The notes below the pieces were generated by a model. That model ran no database searches. It saw only the letters and a list, made by a program, of their open reading frames with translations, and was not told the origin of the DNA. From the NCBI GenBank assembly GCA_963691705.1, contig OY829542.1, positions 44,761,105 to 44,825,104 of the forward strand: DNA of 64,000 nucleotides, written 5' to 3'. The stretch is from Viola odorata (taxonomy: Eukaryota > Streptophyta > Magnoliopsida > Malpighiales > Violaceae). Each line of letters starts with the position of its first letter. Position 1 is the stretch's first letter. Shown piece by piece: positions 1-12,231 of this stretch. The translations under genes and the position numbers were made by a program.

Positions 1-20
1 CGAGCACCGTTCCCGGACCT

Positions 21-2801
21 GTGGGAACTCAACCTCTTACTTTCAACCCAGCACAACCTCAGTTCTCATCAGAACCTCTGCTACCCTTCGGTTCTAACCC
101 CATCAGGGCTGAGCAACTGAAAAGTGACCTACTGAATCTGCTCGAAGAAAGACTTCGAGCGATTGAAGGGGCTGATCCATTCGACCCTACCGGCCCTGCC
201 GATATGTGTATGGTCCCCGGGATCGTCATAGCACCGAAGTACAAGATCCCTGACTTCGAGAAGTATACTGGGGTAGAGTGACCAAAGACCCACCTTAGAG
301 CATACTGCAATAAGATGGTAGAGATGATCCACAACGAGTCGTTGTTGATTCATCTATTCCGAGAAAGCTTGACCAAGCACGCCCTAACTTGGTATATGGG
401 ACTGGACAGAGCCAGGATCAGGACATGGAGAGACCTGTCTGATGCCTTCTACAGGCAATATAAATTCAACATGGAGGTAGCGCCCGACCGCGCTGACCTG
501 CAAAATCTGGAAAAGAAAGTCGGCGAGTCCGTGAAGACCTATACTCAGAGATGGAGAGAGTTGGCTTCTAGAATCTCCCCACCTTTAAGCGACAAGGAAC
601 TCTTGTCGATCTTCTTGCACACCTTCAAGGCTCCCTACTGCACCTACCTGATCTCGAACCCTTCAAACAGCTTCTCGGATATGGTCCTAATTGCCGAAAG
701 AGTCGAGCAAGGGATTAAGTCCGGACGAATCGTACATCCGACACTAGAGTCTGCGCCAAAGAAGGCATCAGTCGTGAAAAGGGACGTCGGATTTATCGCT
801 CCCCAAGCAAATCACGGGCAGCCATTTCCGCCACCTCCACCTTATCTATCGCCACCGCCCTACCCTTTGCCATCACTATATCAGCCCACCTACTTTCCTT
901 TCACCTCGCCACCCGTTGCTAATATCGCACCTCAAAATCCTACACACATCTCACCACCTCCGGTACAAACATCACAAGTCCTACAACCCAAGCCATATAA
1001 CCCACCAAAAGACCCAAATAACCAAAACACGCCTTTGCCACCTTTTCCTCTTCCCGCAGGGGAAATCTACAAACATCTCCTGGTGGCCGGACAGATTGTA
1101 CCAGTGCCAACTCAGCCTCAATTGCCTCCTTACCCAAAATGGTATGATATCAACGCAAGGTGTGAATACCACGCTGGAGCCCCAGGCCACACTTTGGAAA
1201 ATTGCTTCGCATTCAAAGCAAAAGTCCATCACTTGATCAAAAGTGGATGGGTATCTTTCGAAGGGTTAGCAAAAGGACCCAACACATCCACTAACCCTCT
1301 CCCCAATCATTCCCAAGGAAAAGGAGGGGTGAACGCCATCTCAGTAGGAGAAAGCAATGACCTTCTTTCTTCAGCGTCAAGCTGGCCACAGGAACAACTT
1401 TTCCTGGCCTTAGCTTGAGGAGGATATATGCCATACTCGGAGAGCAATCCAAGTCACTGTATGTACTGCAAGGGAAGCGACGGTCATAGGATCCAAAGTT
1501 GCAAGTTGTTCGCAGGAAAGGTGAGACAACTCTCAAGTCTTGGAGTAATACAAACCCAGAAGGTGACCCACGGGGAAGGATCCATTAACGCCATCGGAGA
1601 AGGATTTCCTATCCCGCATAACGCCAAGGGAACCCCACTCCCAACCATCCAAAAGAGAGGATCAGGTTCATCGGGCAAACGGTTCTCCAAGCGCCGCGAC
1701 GAGGGCGACCGCGAGATTGATACCTTGGGCCAGCCTTCCGGGAAATTCGATTACCTCATCAGGTATTCGGCACCACCCTCCCATGCTACCACAACGCCAT
1801 TACTATCTTCTTGGGAATCCTCGGACTCCGAGTCATACCCTTTACCGATGTGGTCACTTCCTCCATTTCCTTTGAAGGAAATCTATGCAAACCTTATGGC
1901 AGGCGGGCAGATTACTCCATCCCCACTCTCGCCTCAATCAACTCCTTACCCTTGCTGGTATGATCCAAAGGTTAGCTGCGAATATCACGCCGGAACCTGA
2001 GGACACTCCCTGGAAGACTGTTACGCCTTTAGAGAGAAGGTCGAGCACCTAACCGAACAGGGAAGAATCTCGTCCAAAGGTTTAGCAAAGGGTCCTGATG
2101 GGACAAACAATCTTATGCCACACCACAATCCTAGGATGAGCGACATCGCTTCCGTTGGAGTCGACGTTTCTCACCATTCGATGGAGGAAACACTCAACGA
2201 GAAATTGTTCTTCGCATTAGCCAACAACGTATATCTGCCATTCCCTGGGAATAATCAGGCCCAATGCCTATTCTGCCAAGGGGAAAGCAAGCACGAAATC
2301 CAGGATTGCGGACTTTTTTGACAGAAAGTCAAGCAACTTACAGCATTCGGGATCATTCAGACCGAAGGGGAAACCCGAGAAGCAATCAATGTCATCGAGG
2401 ACAAATCTCCAGCACCGTATTCCTTCGAATATGTGGCCCAAACAGGGGATGCAGCCATGACCCCACGCAAAGTAGTGTTCACATTAGCTGTGAATACTCC
2501 TAGCCGAGACTTACACGTGGTCCCATTCAACTATGGATACACGGTGGTCACCACCCCTCCTGCAGTCACACCAACGGGACTCGCTATTGGCGAAACCTCT
2601 CATATCGAGGGCATGACCCGCACCGGAAGATGTTATATCTCGGAGGAAGTAGAAAAGCAACGACAAGCCAAAGGAAAAAATCCTGTGATCCGCGAAGAGA
2701 CGATAGAAGAGACGCAAGGTTTGAGCAAACCTATAACCGAGGACGAGACAGCCGAGTTCCTCCAGATTATGAAACAGAGTGAGTTCAGCATCATCGAATA
2801 G
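21..2801 (+). pseudogene. gag: gag of element A (Ogre-like), broken by stops
   Basis: Structural capsid/nucleocapsid protein. One reading frame runs throughout, with stop codons at 279-281, 1416-1418, 1998-2000, 2319-2321 and 2799-2801. The capsid-like part (about 290-720) has the plant gag pattern around LTKHALTWYMGL and YTQRWRELA. A Pro-rich linker (about 810-1070) follows, then four zinc-knuckle-like motifs: CEYHAG..GH....C (about 1161), CMYC.....H....C (about 1456), a second CEYHAG type broken by the stop at 1998, and CLFC.....H....C (about 2269). Spacing is C-X2-C/H-X5-H-X4-C rather than the classical X4. The true start codon lies upstream or near the window edge. Several stops look like C-to-T changes of CAG or CGA codons. 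Confidence 0.85.
1038..2400 (+). repeat. Internal duplication of the gag zinc-knuckle module (two copies, about 810 bp apart)
   Basis: Copy 1 (about 1038-1590) and copy 2 (about 1851-2400) encode the same ordered set of motifs: a PPFPL..EIY..L..GQI segment, a YP.WYD...CEYHAG zinc motif, a GLAKGP linker, an LFLALA/LFFALA segment, a second C-X2-C zinc motif and a LG(V/F)IQT-like tail. The order and spacing match but the sequences have diverged, so the duplication is old and probably predates the decay of this copy. Confidence 0.7.
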
Positions 2802-2873
2802 CTAAAGAAAACCCCAGCTCGTATTTCCATCATGGAGCTGATCCTTACTTCAGAGCCTCATCGCTAAGCTCTC

Positions 2874-3949
2874 TTGAGGGTCCTGAAGAAAGCCTTCGTA
2901 ACTAAAGACATCACCACAAAAGGAGTGGAAAACCTCGTCGGAAGAATTCAAGCCTTAAGCAGTATTTCCTTCTCTGAAGGAGAGATCGACCCCTCGGGAA
3001 GAGATCACGACAAGGCCCTATACATCACGGTAGAATGTAAGGGACACATCATAGTAAAGGCCCTAATCGACAATGGGTCCGCACTTAATGTCATGCCCAG
3101 GCATGTCCTCGAACAACTGCCGGTCGATTTCTCTCACATGAAACCTAGCGGAATGATGGCTAGGGCTTTCGATGGCACCACTCGAGAGATCATCGGGAAC
3201 TTTGAGTTGGATATGGTCATCGGGCCCCACACTTTCGTCTTGACATTCCAGATCATGGAAATCTAACCCGCTTACAGCATGCTTCTAGGACGGCCTTGGA
3301 TCCATTCAGCGGGAGCCGTCCCCTCTTCCCTGCATCAGTGCCTTAAATATGTCAAGGACAATGCCCCCGTCACAATAAAGGTAGAAGAAGCCTTGATCTT
3401 GGCCAAACATGCATCCGTGCTGTACATCGAAACTGCTGAAACCTTGGAGAGTTCTTTCCAAGCCTTCGAAATCGTCAACGCGGATTGGATTGAGGAAGGA
3501 TCCCCCGTTTGCGAAGCCTCAAAATCTGAGGTAGTCGAAATGACCACTAAGTCAATACTAGAGGGAAGCTTCCAATTGGGAAAACGGCTCGGGGCCGAGT
3601 TACAAGGATCAAAAGGCTGGGCACCTCCGAAGAGCTTCGGAGACCGCTTTGGGTTAGGGTACCAACCCAGCAAGGCCGATTTCGCCAGGATTGCCCAAGA
3701 AAAGAAAGAAAAGCAGCTGGCTAAGCTATTTGGACGTTCTGCGCTAGAGGGCAAAATGCCAATCCCCCATATCAGAACCACGTTCCCCTTCACCGCTGAA
3801 ACCATCAATGAAAATCCAATCAGGGTATCAAACCTCCGTATCTGCACTCTAGGAGAAGAAGAATCGTCGCCTGGTTCAGTCATTTTCGTAAAGAAGTCAA
3901 GGGAGTCTGTGTGCAAGTTGACCATCACCATGCTTCCGGATGTCTCTCC
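2874..3949 (+). pseudogene. pro: Retroviral-type aspartic protease region of element A
   Basis: Continues the gag frame after stops near 2799 and 2865. The active-site motif is LIDNGSALNVMP at about 3064-3099, with Asp-Asn-Gly in place of the classical D-T/S-G, as in many plant Tat proteases. The downstream LLGRPW motif at about 3282-3299 is the usual C-terminal flap-side element and is preceded by an in-frame TAA at 3264-3266. The frame then stays open to the putative splice donor at 3950. The 3' portion (about 3400-3949) has no recognised domain and matches the poorly conserved linker ahead of RT. Confidence 0.8.
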
Positions 3950-4095
3950 GTAATTACTCCTTTTAGAAAAATATATGTTTGCACATTTTCTCACGAAAAC
4001 ATTTTTGTAGGAACTCACGTTCCCCTTTTGTTAAAAATCAAATATATATGCAATTTTCATTTTACGCATCTCTTCTTTTCGTATTTTAGTTTCAG
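3950..4095 (+). other. Putative spliced intron between protease and RT (Ogre-type)
   Basis: The coding frame ends at a donor-like CTCC|GTAATT. A strongly AT- and T-rich stretch of 146 bp follows, ending in a pyrimidine-rich acceptor TTTTAGTTTCAG|GATG. Ogre elements are known to carry a functional intron at this place in pol. Splicing would place the following short segment (to about 4170) in another frame than RT, so either one indel has occurred there or another acceptor is used. The inference rests on composition, position and splice consensus only. Confidence 0.55.
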
Positions 4096-6245
4096 GATGA
4101 ATATTAATTTGGATTGTCATGATAAAACCTATGTCTTTACTGGCGAAGAAATCATCGCTACGACCGAAGACAAAGCCGAAATTGGACGAAGTAAATCTGA
4201 GGGCAAGCAACGAGAATCAGAAGCTGGTTAAGATCGAAACTACCTTGGACACAACTCAGAGAGAAAGGTTGATTTCTCTCCTCAAAGACTACTCCGACGT
4301 ATTCGCATGGTCATACGCCGATATGCCAGGTCTCGATCCTGGGATAGTTGAGCATCGTATCCCGTTAAAGCCTGAGTTTAAGCCTGTTAAGCAAAAACTT
4401 CGGAGGATGCATCCAGACATCCTTCTGAAAATCAAAGAAGAAGTTAACAAGCAACTAGACGCGGGTTTTTTGAGAGTTGCCGAGTACCCAGAATGGATCG
4501 CCAACATAGTGCCAGTGCCTAAAAAGGATGGGAAAGTTTGCATGTGCGTGGACTTTTGGAATCTCAATCAAGCCAGCCCTCAGGACGACTTCCCTCTCCC
4601 CCATATAGACATCTTGGGGGATAGTGCCGCCAGAAATGACATGTTCTCCTTCATGGATGGGTTTTCAGGGTACAATCAGATCAAGATGGTACCCAAAGAC
4701 AGCAAAAGATGACCTTCATCATGCCCTGGGGAACCTTCTGCTATAAAGTGATGCCCTTTGGATTAAAAAATGCAGGAGCCACGTACCAACGTGCTGTCGT
4801 CACCCTTTTCCATGACATGATGCATAAAGAATTGGAAATATATGTCGACGACATGATAGCCAAGTCTCGAGGCACGCAAGATCATGTAGACATCTTGAAG
4901 AAGGTATTCGAAAGGTTGAGGCAATTTCAGCTACGGCTCAACCCAGCTAAGTGCACCTTTGGAGTGACCTCCGGAAAGTTGTTAGGATTCATCGTCAGCA
5001 ACAAAGGCATAGAAGTGGATCCTGATAAGATAAAAGCAATTCAAGAGCTACCCGCTCCCAGTACTGAAACAGAAGTACGAAGCTTCTTAGGATGCATCAA
5101 CTACATCGCTCGCTTTATCAGCCAGTTAACACTCACTTTTGAGCCGATGTTCAAAATGCTAAGGAAACACGGAGATGCAGAATGGGACAAAGACTGCCAG
5201 AAAGCCTTCGAGAAAATCAAGACATCTGCAAAGCCTACCGGTACTAGTTCCCCCGACGCCAGGACGTCCCTTGCTCATGTACCTGACAGTCACGGCTAGC
5301 GCCATGGGCTGCGTTTTGGGACAACACGATGAGTCAGGAAGGCGTGAACAAGCCATCTACTACCTCAGCAAAAAATTCAACGAGTGCGAGATGCGCTACT
5401 CCATGTTAGAACGAACCTATTGCGCCCTAGCATGGTGGGTCCGAAGGCTCCGGCAGTACATGTTGTATTACACGACATGGCTAATCTCTCTCATGGATCC
5501 CTTGAAGTAAATCTTCGAAAAGCCGTACCTATCAAGTCGTATTTGTAGATGGCAAGTCTTATTAGCCGAGCACGAGATCATCTATGTAACCCGGAAAGCG
5601 GTTAAGGCAAGCGCCCTCGTCGATCACTTGGCTGATCATGCCTCGGACGAGTATGAGTCGTTGAGCTTCGACTTCCCTGATGAGGACATCATAGTGATTG
5701 AACATGAGATCGCAGAAGATCTCCGAGAAGATGACTGGTGGACCATGTTCTTCGACGGTGCGGTGAACCTCTCAGGCAAGGGAGTGGGAGCCGTGGTCAT
5801 AGCCCCAGATGGACGTCAATTCCCTATAGCGTACAAATTGAACTTCCCCTGCACCAATAACATCGCCGAGTATGAGGCATGCATCAGCGGTCTGACGACC
5901 GCCATCGACCTAAAAGTAAAGAAACTCAAAATCTTAGGCGATTCAGCCCTCGTCATCTACCAAGCCCAAGATCTATGGTAGACACGGGATTACAAGCTCA
6001 TCCCTTATCAAAAGTTACTCACCCAACTCACACGGGAATTCGAGGAAACCAAGTTCGACAGAGAAAAGAACCGCTTCGCAGACGCATTAGCTACATTGGC
6101 ATCGATGTTCAAGTTAGAGTGCGGAGTAATGCTTCAGCCATTGAGGGTGGAAGTAAAGGAAACTCCGGCGTGCTGTGTCGCCTTAGAAGAAGAACCCGAT
6201 GGGAAGCCATGGTTCCACGACTTAGTACAATTCATCAGAAACTAG
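4096..6245 (+). pseudogene. pol: Reverse transcriptase, RNase H and second (archaeal-type) RNase H of element A
   Basis: RT starts near 4250 (SYADMPGLDPGIVEHR). It has PVPKKDGKVCMCVDF at about 4510, MPFGLKNAGATYQR near 4751 and an intact catalytic YVDD at 4841-4852. Frameshifts lie near 4707 and near 5230. The first RNase H runs about 5240-5510 (YLSKKF, ending in TAA 5508-5510). The second RNase H, a hallmark of the Tat lineage, lies at about 5735-6110 with D (FFDGA), E (EYEAC), D (GDSAL) and a final D (FADALATLAS) visible. A TAG at 5979-5981 interrupts it. Stops at 5508, 5979 and 6243 mark it as dead. Confidence 0.85.
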
Positions 6246-7457
6246 GAGTATCCACCGGGAGCAAGCCGGGTTAGCAAAAAGACCCTCCAGCGCTTAGCAC
6301 TAGACTTCTACCTCGACGGTGAAGTTCTGTATAAAAGGAGAGCTGATGGAGTTTTGCTTCGTTGCTTCACCATGGCCGAGGCAAAGAGAATCATAACGGA
6401 GATCCACGAAGGGGTTTGTTCCACGCACGCAAGTGGGCACATGATGGCAAGACAGATAATGAGGCAAGGCTATTTTTGGCTCACCATCGAACGAGATTGC
6501 ATTGACTATTTTCGGAAGTGCCACAAATGTCAAATCTACGCGGACCATCTCCATGTCCCTCCAGCCCCTCTCTTCAGCATGACATCGCCTTGGCCTTTTG
6601 CGATGTGGGGAATCGGCATCATCGGCCATATTCACCCAACAACCTCTAATGACCATCGCTTCATCCTCGTAGCGATCGACTACTTCACCAAGTGGGTAGA
6701 GGCCGCCTCTTACTCCAACATCACTCAGAAAATGACCATGCGATTCATTGAGAGGAACATCATCTGCCGTCATGGAGTCCCAGAAACAATCATCACGGAC
6801 AACGACACCAATCTAAATGGGAAGATGATCGACAGTCTTTGCCAAAGTTGGAAGGTGAAGCACCGAAACTCGTCCCCGTATCGACCAAAGATGAATGGCG
6901 CAGTCGAAGCAGCAAACAAAAACCTGAAGAGGATCATCCAAAAGATGGTAATCACTCACAAAGACTGGCATGACATGCTTCCCTTCGCGCTGTATGCTTA
7001 CCGGATAGCAACCCGTACGTCTACAGGGGCAACTCCCTACTCATTAGTTTACGACATGGAAGCCGTAATTCCCCTTGAGGTAGAAATCCCTTCTCTCAGA
7101 ATCCTGGCAGAGTCTGAAGTAGAAGAATCAGATTGGGCAAGAGTGAGGTATGAGTAGCTGAACCTCCTTCCCGAAAAGCGCTTGGCCGCTATCTGCCATG
7201 CACAATTATATCAGCAAAGAATGGCCAACGCTTATAACAAGAAAGTGCGACCTCGCAAGTTTGAGGTTGGGGATTTAGTGTTGAAGAAGATTATTCCTCA
7301 CTAGGAGGCTAGTCAAGGAAAGTGGGCCCCAAGGTACGAGGGCCCGTATCTGGTCAAAAGTGCATTCTCAGGGGGTGCCCTAGTGCTAACCAACATGGAT
7401 GGAGACGATCTCCCAAGACCAGTAAACGCCGATGCAGTCAAGATATACTTCGCCTGA
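6246..7457 (+). pseudogene. int: Integrase of element A, catalytic Asp lost
   Basis: The N-terminal zinc domain is recognisable (HEGVCSTHASGH, then CHKC near 6520). The catalytic core is also recognisable, but the first catalytic Asp of the W-G-I-D motif reads Gly (GGC, 6615-6617). The second Asp (TDND, about 6799) and the Glu (NGAVEAANK, about 6895) remain. In-frame stops are TAG at 7155-7157 and TAG at 7302-7304. The C-terminal G-x-x-V-L-K segment and a GPY motif precede the natural stop at 7455-7457. I see no chromodomain, as expected for Tat. Confidence 0.85.
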
Positions 7458-9729
7458 AGCGTCGCGAACTGAGCGTTCGGCCAGACCAAGGACATAGGGT
7501 TTTATCATGACAATCTAGCACAAACATTTGTCCTGAAATTAATAAAACAAGTTTTTTTTCAGGAGATGCTTATTATTTTAAAATTTATTGTCCCCTTCTT
7601 TCTCTTAAAATTGTGAGATGAAAAAAGGAGTCATGGCATGGATGGCTCCCCAGGAGTAGCTCGGGACGTAAGAAACGTCACTTAGACTAACGCCACTAAT
7701 CAATTTTAAGATTTGCAGGGACATAAGGTCTCACGCCTCATCTCATCATCGCGATAGAACCAGGGAGTTCCGCTCGTAGCAGCTCTTGAATGGCCGCAGC
7801 AGGCCACCTTCAAGGGCGAATCAGGAAAGATTTTAAGACAAACCATCACCATCTAAAGCAAAATTTCTTTTCCTCGCAGTGCTACCAGCACAACCGGTAT
7901 CGCAAACAACTGGTCTCGAAGGATTGAATGCTGGACCAAAGTCACAAAGCCCATCCGACGCCGGCTGAGCTGTCAGAATGCTAGCAACATTGGCTCCCAT
8001 CTTTGTTCACCTATTCGGAGGAGCTCATCACCAAAACGCCATGGTCGCCCTGCGCACCTTTGCAGGCAGAACTCCTGGAAAAAGCACGACAAAAAGCTGT
8101 CCTCCTAGGACCACCATCAACATACTTAATGCAGTCTTGTTCAAGAAGTTCCCCAACATCCACACCATGATCAACACGGTGAAGATCAATCCTTTAGTTG
8201 AGGGACAACCAGGCTGCAAGCGTCACCCAAGCCGAAGCAGGAGCTGCGGCAAAGCATCTAAAAGCAAAGCCATCATCAACCAACATCCGATGCCAGTCAC
8301 GCTGCAGTGACCCACGGATGACCCGTCTAAAAGGGAGAGCTTAACACTCATCAATCACGTTAATTTTGCTAAAAATTGTCTTGCATTTACTCCTCATTTT
8401 TTCTCGCCATATCCTTTCAGGGACTGGGTAGCCCCCAGTCGTTGCATGTATAAGAACGGTAAGCATACGCCCTTGCAGCCCCGCTGCACATTTCGGGGAC
8501 AGAGGGTTTTCCCCTTTATCCCCGAGCAATCACGAAGCCAATCAACGAAGGTCCGGCAGGGACCGGTAAGCAAATGGACAAAATGCGGATCTCATCCTCA
8601 CTCCGACTCGGATCGGCGGTCCCCGCAAAGCAGCTGAAAAAGAAACCAATCAAAGCAAAGCATCCCAGAGCTGGGACCACGTCATAGACACCCTCGAAAG
8701 GCCGGACTAAAGGAAGGGAGAATCCCTGAACTTATCTCGTTTTTGTTTTCAGATTAATTTCCCTTTCTGCTCTGTTGTCCCCTCTGCATCTCACAGGGAC
8801 TTGAAGCATCTCACTGTCATCCGCATGGAGCTTGTGGAAGACTCCCTTGCAGCCCCGCTGCACATTTCAGGGGAGTTCATCTTTCTCCCCCCCTTCATAA
8901 AATTTATTTTCATTCCTGCTCGCTTCGTTAGCTTTAAGTCGAGTACAGTCGTCTGGCCCACTAGGAGCAACCCTTTAGGTTCTCGTTGGTTTCTTGAAAA
9001 TAGGTCATCCCCCACATCCTAGCAATCGAACTATCAAGCAATCAAACTATCAATCAATCAAACCATCAATCAATCCAAAAATCAATCAAAATCCCTTTTT
9101 AGCCCGGCTAAAACAAAATCATACTACTCTCATAAGCATTTTCATGCATTGCATAGGTCGGGAATGTTCAATCCCTCTGTTAAATAAGGCATCTATCTAA
9201 ATTACATGCCATGCATGATATTACTTGTTTGCTCTTATATCCGCGGTTTGCTCCGATGTAAGCAGTCACAAACAAATCCCGGTAAGCATCTTTTGAGCCA
9301 TCGCAGCTTATCCTTCATGAGTGTAAGGGCCTGACTAGACACTAGTTGAGTTCGCATAATATCCAGGGTACATGCGCAATTAGACATGGGATAGCTATGA
9401 AATGACGTGGGACTTTTACGATCTTCTCCGTTTTTTTTCGTTTCTTCCCTCTTTCCACCATATGCCATCACTCCTACCCAAAACCTCCACTATCACTCAC
9501 ACCCCGGGAGCCAAGGAGCAGTCTTAGCTAAGATTGCCAGCTGGAAATAAAAGCACGCCAAGTTCAAGTTCACGACGAAGGAGACGGAAAAGGTCACCGA
9601 AAGATCGCTGAGAGCCATCACCGAAGAAAGACCAAAAACCGAAAGATGAAAGCCGAGGCTTTAAGCCAAAACGAGAAGAGATCAAGACAAAGGCTGTGCT
9701 TGCTCTACTCTATGGCATTTCAAATCAAA
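7458..9729 (+). other. 3' untranslated region of element A, first part: no gene seen
   Basis: Only short ORFs without recognisable domains. A 32 bp block with CCCTTGCAGCCCCGCTGCAC occurs twice (about 8470 and 8848); it contains a small GCAGCCCCGCTGC hairpin. An AATCAATCAA-type simple repeat lies at about 9025-9090. Ogre-type elements normally have a long non-coding 3' region, so I read this as element sequence, not host sequence. Confidence 0.6.
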
Positions 9730-9737
9730 TCAAAAAG

Positions 9738-9900
9738 GGGGGAACAGAAAAAAAAAAAAAAAAAAAAGAGAGAAAAAAGAGAGAAAAAAAAAGAAAGAAA
9801 AAAGAAGAAAGAAAAAAAGAAGAGAGAAAAAAAAAGAGAAGAAAAAAGAAAAAGGAGAGAGGGGAAAAAGGGAAAAGAAAAGAAAAGAGAGAAATGCTTA
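9738..9900 (+). repeat. Purine tract, (A/G)-only low complexity
   Basis: About 160 bp made almost only of A and G (GAAA, AGAAA and AAAG words). It makes apparent Lys/Arg/Glu-rich ORFs on the plus strand and Phe/Ser/Leu-rich ones on the minus strand; neither is credible as a protein. It lies inside the 3' region of element A. AAACTCGA.AAA-type repeats (about 9960-10200) follow. Confidence 0.85.
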
Positions 9901-10629
9901 GAGACCTTCGAAGAATACAAACAATCGAAGAACCGAAGCAAGCACAGCCCGGGGACAACTAAACTCGAGAAAACTCGAAGAAAACATTCCCCAGTAAAGA
10001 CTCGAGAAAAAGGGCCCAAAGCCAACTCGAGAAATCTCAAAGCAAGCATCCCTAGTAAGGACACGAGAAGAAAAGGGCCCAAGGCCAACTCAAGTAGCAA
10101 GTCGCAAAAAGAACAGCGACGACGCTCCCCAGTGAAGATTCGAAAGCAGCCACAGTAAGAATCCAAGAGCTCATGCACTCTATCAAGAAAGCATCCCCAG
10201 TAAAAGGCGAAGGAACTCGCGCACCGTGCCCTCATCAGGGCCAATCAACAAAGCATCACTCATCAGAAAACCTTCCAACTCATCAGCAAAGCAATCTTTT
10301 CCAAAACAAGCTCCTTTCTGGACATTTCATGTCCTTTCATTCTTTTCCGTAAAAGTCCCATCGACTATTAGAACGCCCATGCATGTGCATCTTCATTGGA
10401 AGTCTATTCACTGGGATTGACATTGCGAATTGAAAATTATGTATCATGTTAGTTGCATCTTTATGAGCGTAAAACACTTAGCCTTGATTCAGAGCGTGAG
10501 TGCAAACACTAATAGCAAGTGAGGATTGCTTACGACTGCAAATCGTGGGAAAGTCTTGTCCTTGGGGTCGTTACCTCCTGAGCAGGATGCAAGCGCATTC
10601 TAGGTTCGTATCAAGGCCGCTGGCAGTAT

Positions 10630-12130
10630 TAGCATTTTTCTCCTCCCAGAGTGACATCATTCATTTTTCTCCTCCCAGAGTGACAACATCAGCATTTTTC
10701 TCCTCCCAGAGTGACCTTAGTTTAGTTTCCGCATTTCACGTCTTCTCCTACGGGAATTGACGTTGTTTACGTTTCTGTACTGCATTTCCTCCTCCCAGAG
10801 TGACATCATGTATTTTTCTCCTCTCAGAGTGACAGCGTCAGCATTTTTCTCCTCCCAGAGTGACCTTAGTTTAGTTTCCACATTTCACGTCTTCTCCTAC
10901 GGGAATTGATGTTGTTTACGTTTCTGTACTGCATTTCCTCCTCCCAGAGTGACATCATGCATTTTTCTCCTCCCAGAGTGACCTTAGCTTAATTTCCCCA
11001 TTTCACGTCTTCTCCTATGGGAATCGACGTTGTTTACATCTCTGTACTGCATTTCATCCTCCTAGAGTGACAGCATCATGCATTTTTCTCCTCCCAGAGT
11101 GACATCATCAGGCATTTCCTCCTCCCAGAGTGACATCATTTGCATTTTCCTCCTCCTAGAGTGACATCATTAGGACAAATCATTCGTACTTCTGCGAATC
11201 CCGCATTATCCTCTTGAAACAACGTCAGTCACATGTCAAGCGATTATCCCCCCCAGTGGAGCCGTCATTTATGTTTTTGTAAAATTACCTTCGATTCCTG
11301 GTAGAGTAGTTGTCATTTACATTTTCTGCAAATTATGTTTCTCTCGATATCCGAATAGATCTAAGTTTATATCTTTGCAGGACATCCGCTCGAATCTATC
11401 TCCTCCCAGAGTGACGACATCAACAAAACTATCTCCTCCTAGAGTGACATCAACAATCCTATCTCCTCCCAGAGTGACATCAACCAAATACCTCCTCCTA
11501 GAGTGACATCAACCAAATACCTCCTCCCAGAGTGACATCAACAAACCTATCTCCTCCCAGAGTGACATCAACAAACCTATCTCCTCCCAGAGTGACATCA
11601 ATAAAACTCTCTCCTCCCAGAGTGACAGCAAACCAACTACCTCCTCCTAGAGTGACATCTACAATATACCTCCTCCTAGAGTGACATCAACTTACCTCCT
11701 CCCAGAGTGACATCCAAAAATATACCTCCTCACAGAGTGACATCAACCAACTATCTCCTCTCAGAGTGACGTCCACGAATAAAATCATCGATTTTATAGA
11801 CGCCCTTTTAATCCCCAGTGACTGCATCAATTTCATCATCACCAAATAACACCATAAAAAGCATATCTCCTCCTAGAGTGACATCAACATACCTCCTCCC
11901 AGAGTGACATTCAACAAACTACCTCCTCCTAGAGTGACATCCAAAAACTTACCTCCTCCCAGAGTGACGTTCAACAAACTACCTCCTCCTAGAGTGACAG
12001 CAACCAATTTATCTCCTCCCAGAGTGACATCAACAGATCATCTCCTCCCAGAGTGACAACAACAAATCTATTCCTCCCAGAGCGACGTCAACCAATTTAT
12101 CTCCTCCCAGAGTGACATCATCACTGTAAG
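10630..12130 (+). repeat. Minisatellite in the 3' UTR of element A, ~34 copies of a CTCCTCCCAGAGTGAC core
   Basis: The 16 nt core (with CTCCTCCTAGAGTGAC variants) recurs about 34 times at 25-35 bp spacing, followed by ATCA or ATCAACA and a variable linker. The 5' third has a higher-order arrangement: a ~100-120 bp block containing TTTCACGTCTTCTCCTA and GTTGTTTAC.TTTCTGTACT recurs at about 10714, 10862 and 10978. A unique gap interrupts the array at about 11165-11395. Plant Ogre-type 3' UTRs are known to host such tandem repeats, some of which seed satellites. Confidence 0.95.
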
Positions 12131-12213
12131 CTTGAGGTAAGACCTGTTGTGTCGCAAAAATTCAGATATGTAGGGGCAACCGTCTTTACTGCTTATCAAA
12201 TACTTCGATAAGA

Positions 12214-12231
12214 CAGTAAAGAGGGGGCAAC
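12214..12231 (+). promoter_or_regulatory. Polypurine tract of element A
   Basis: Purine-rich run AGTAAAGAGGGGGCAAC immediately before the TG that opens the 3' LTR. This is the expected site for priming plus-strand DNA synthesis. Confidence 0.75.

Noticed and set aside
3335..4018. 227-codon minus-strand ORF opposite the protease region of element A
   Set aside because: Shadow of a genuine plus-strand pol frame with a codon bias that avoids stops; unlike the B and D antisense genes it has no promoter, domain or homologous counterpart.
7458..9729. Host gene in the long gap after element A pol
   Set aside because: No domain, short ORFs only; continuous with the 3' UTR repeats and polypurine tract of the same element.
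9646..10244. Lys/Glu-rich and Phe/Ser-rich ORFs on both strands
   Set aside because: Caused by the A/G-only tract in the 3' UTR of element A; no coding signal.
10630..12130. Array with short repeats and spacers, superficially CRISPR-like
   Set aside because: The spacers are short, variable in length and related to each other; plant retrotransposon context; no cas genes.
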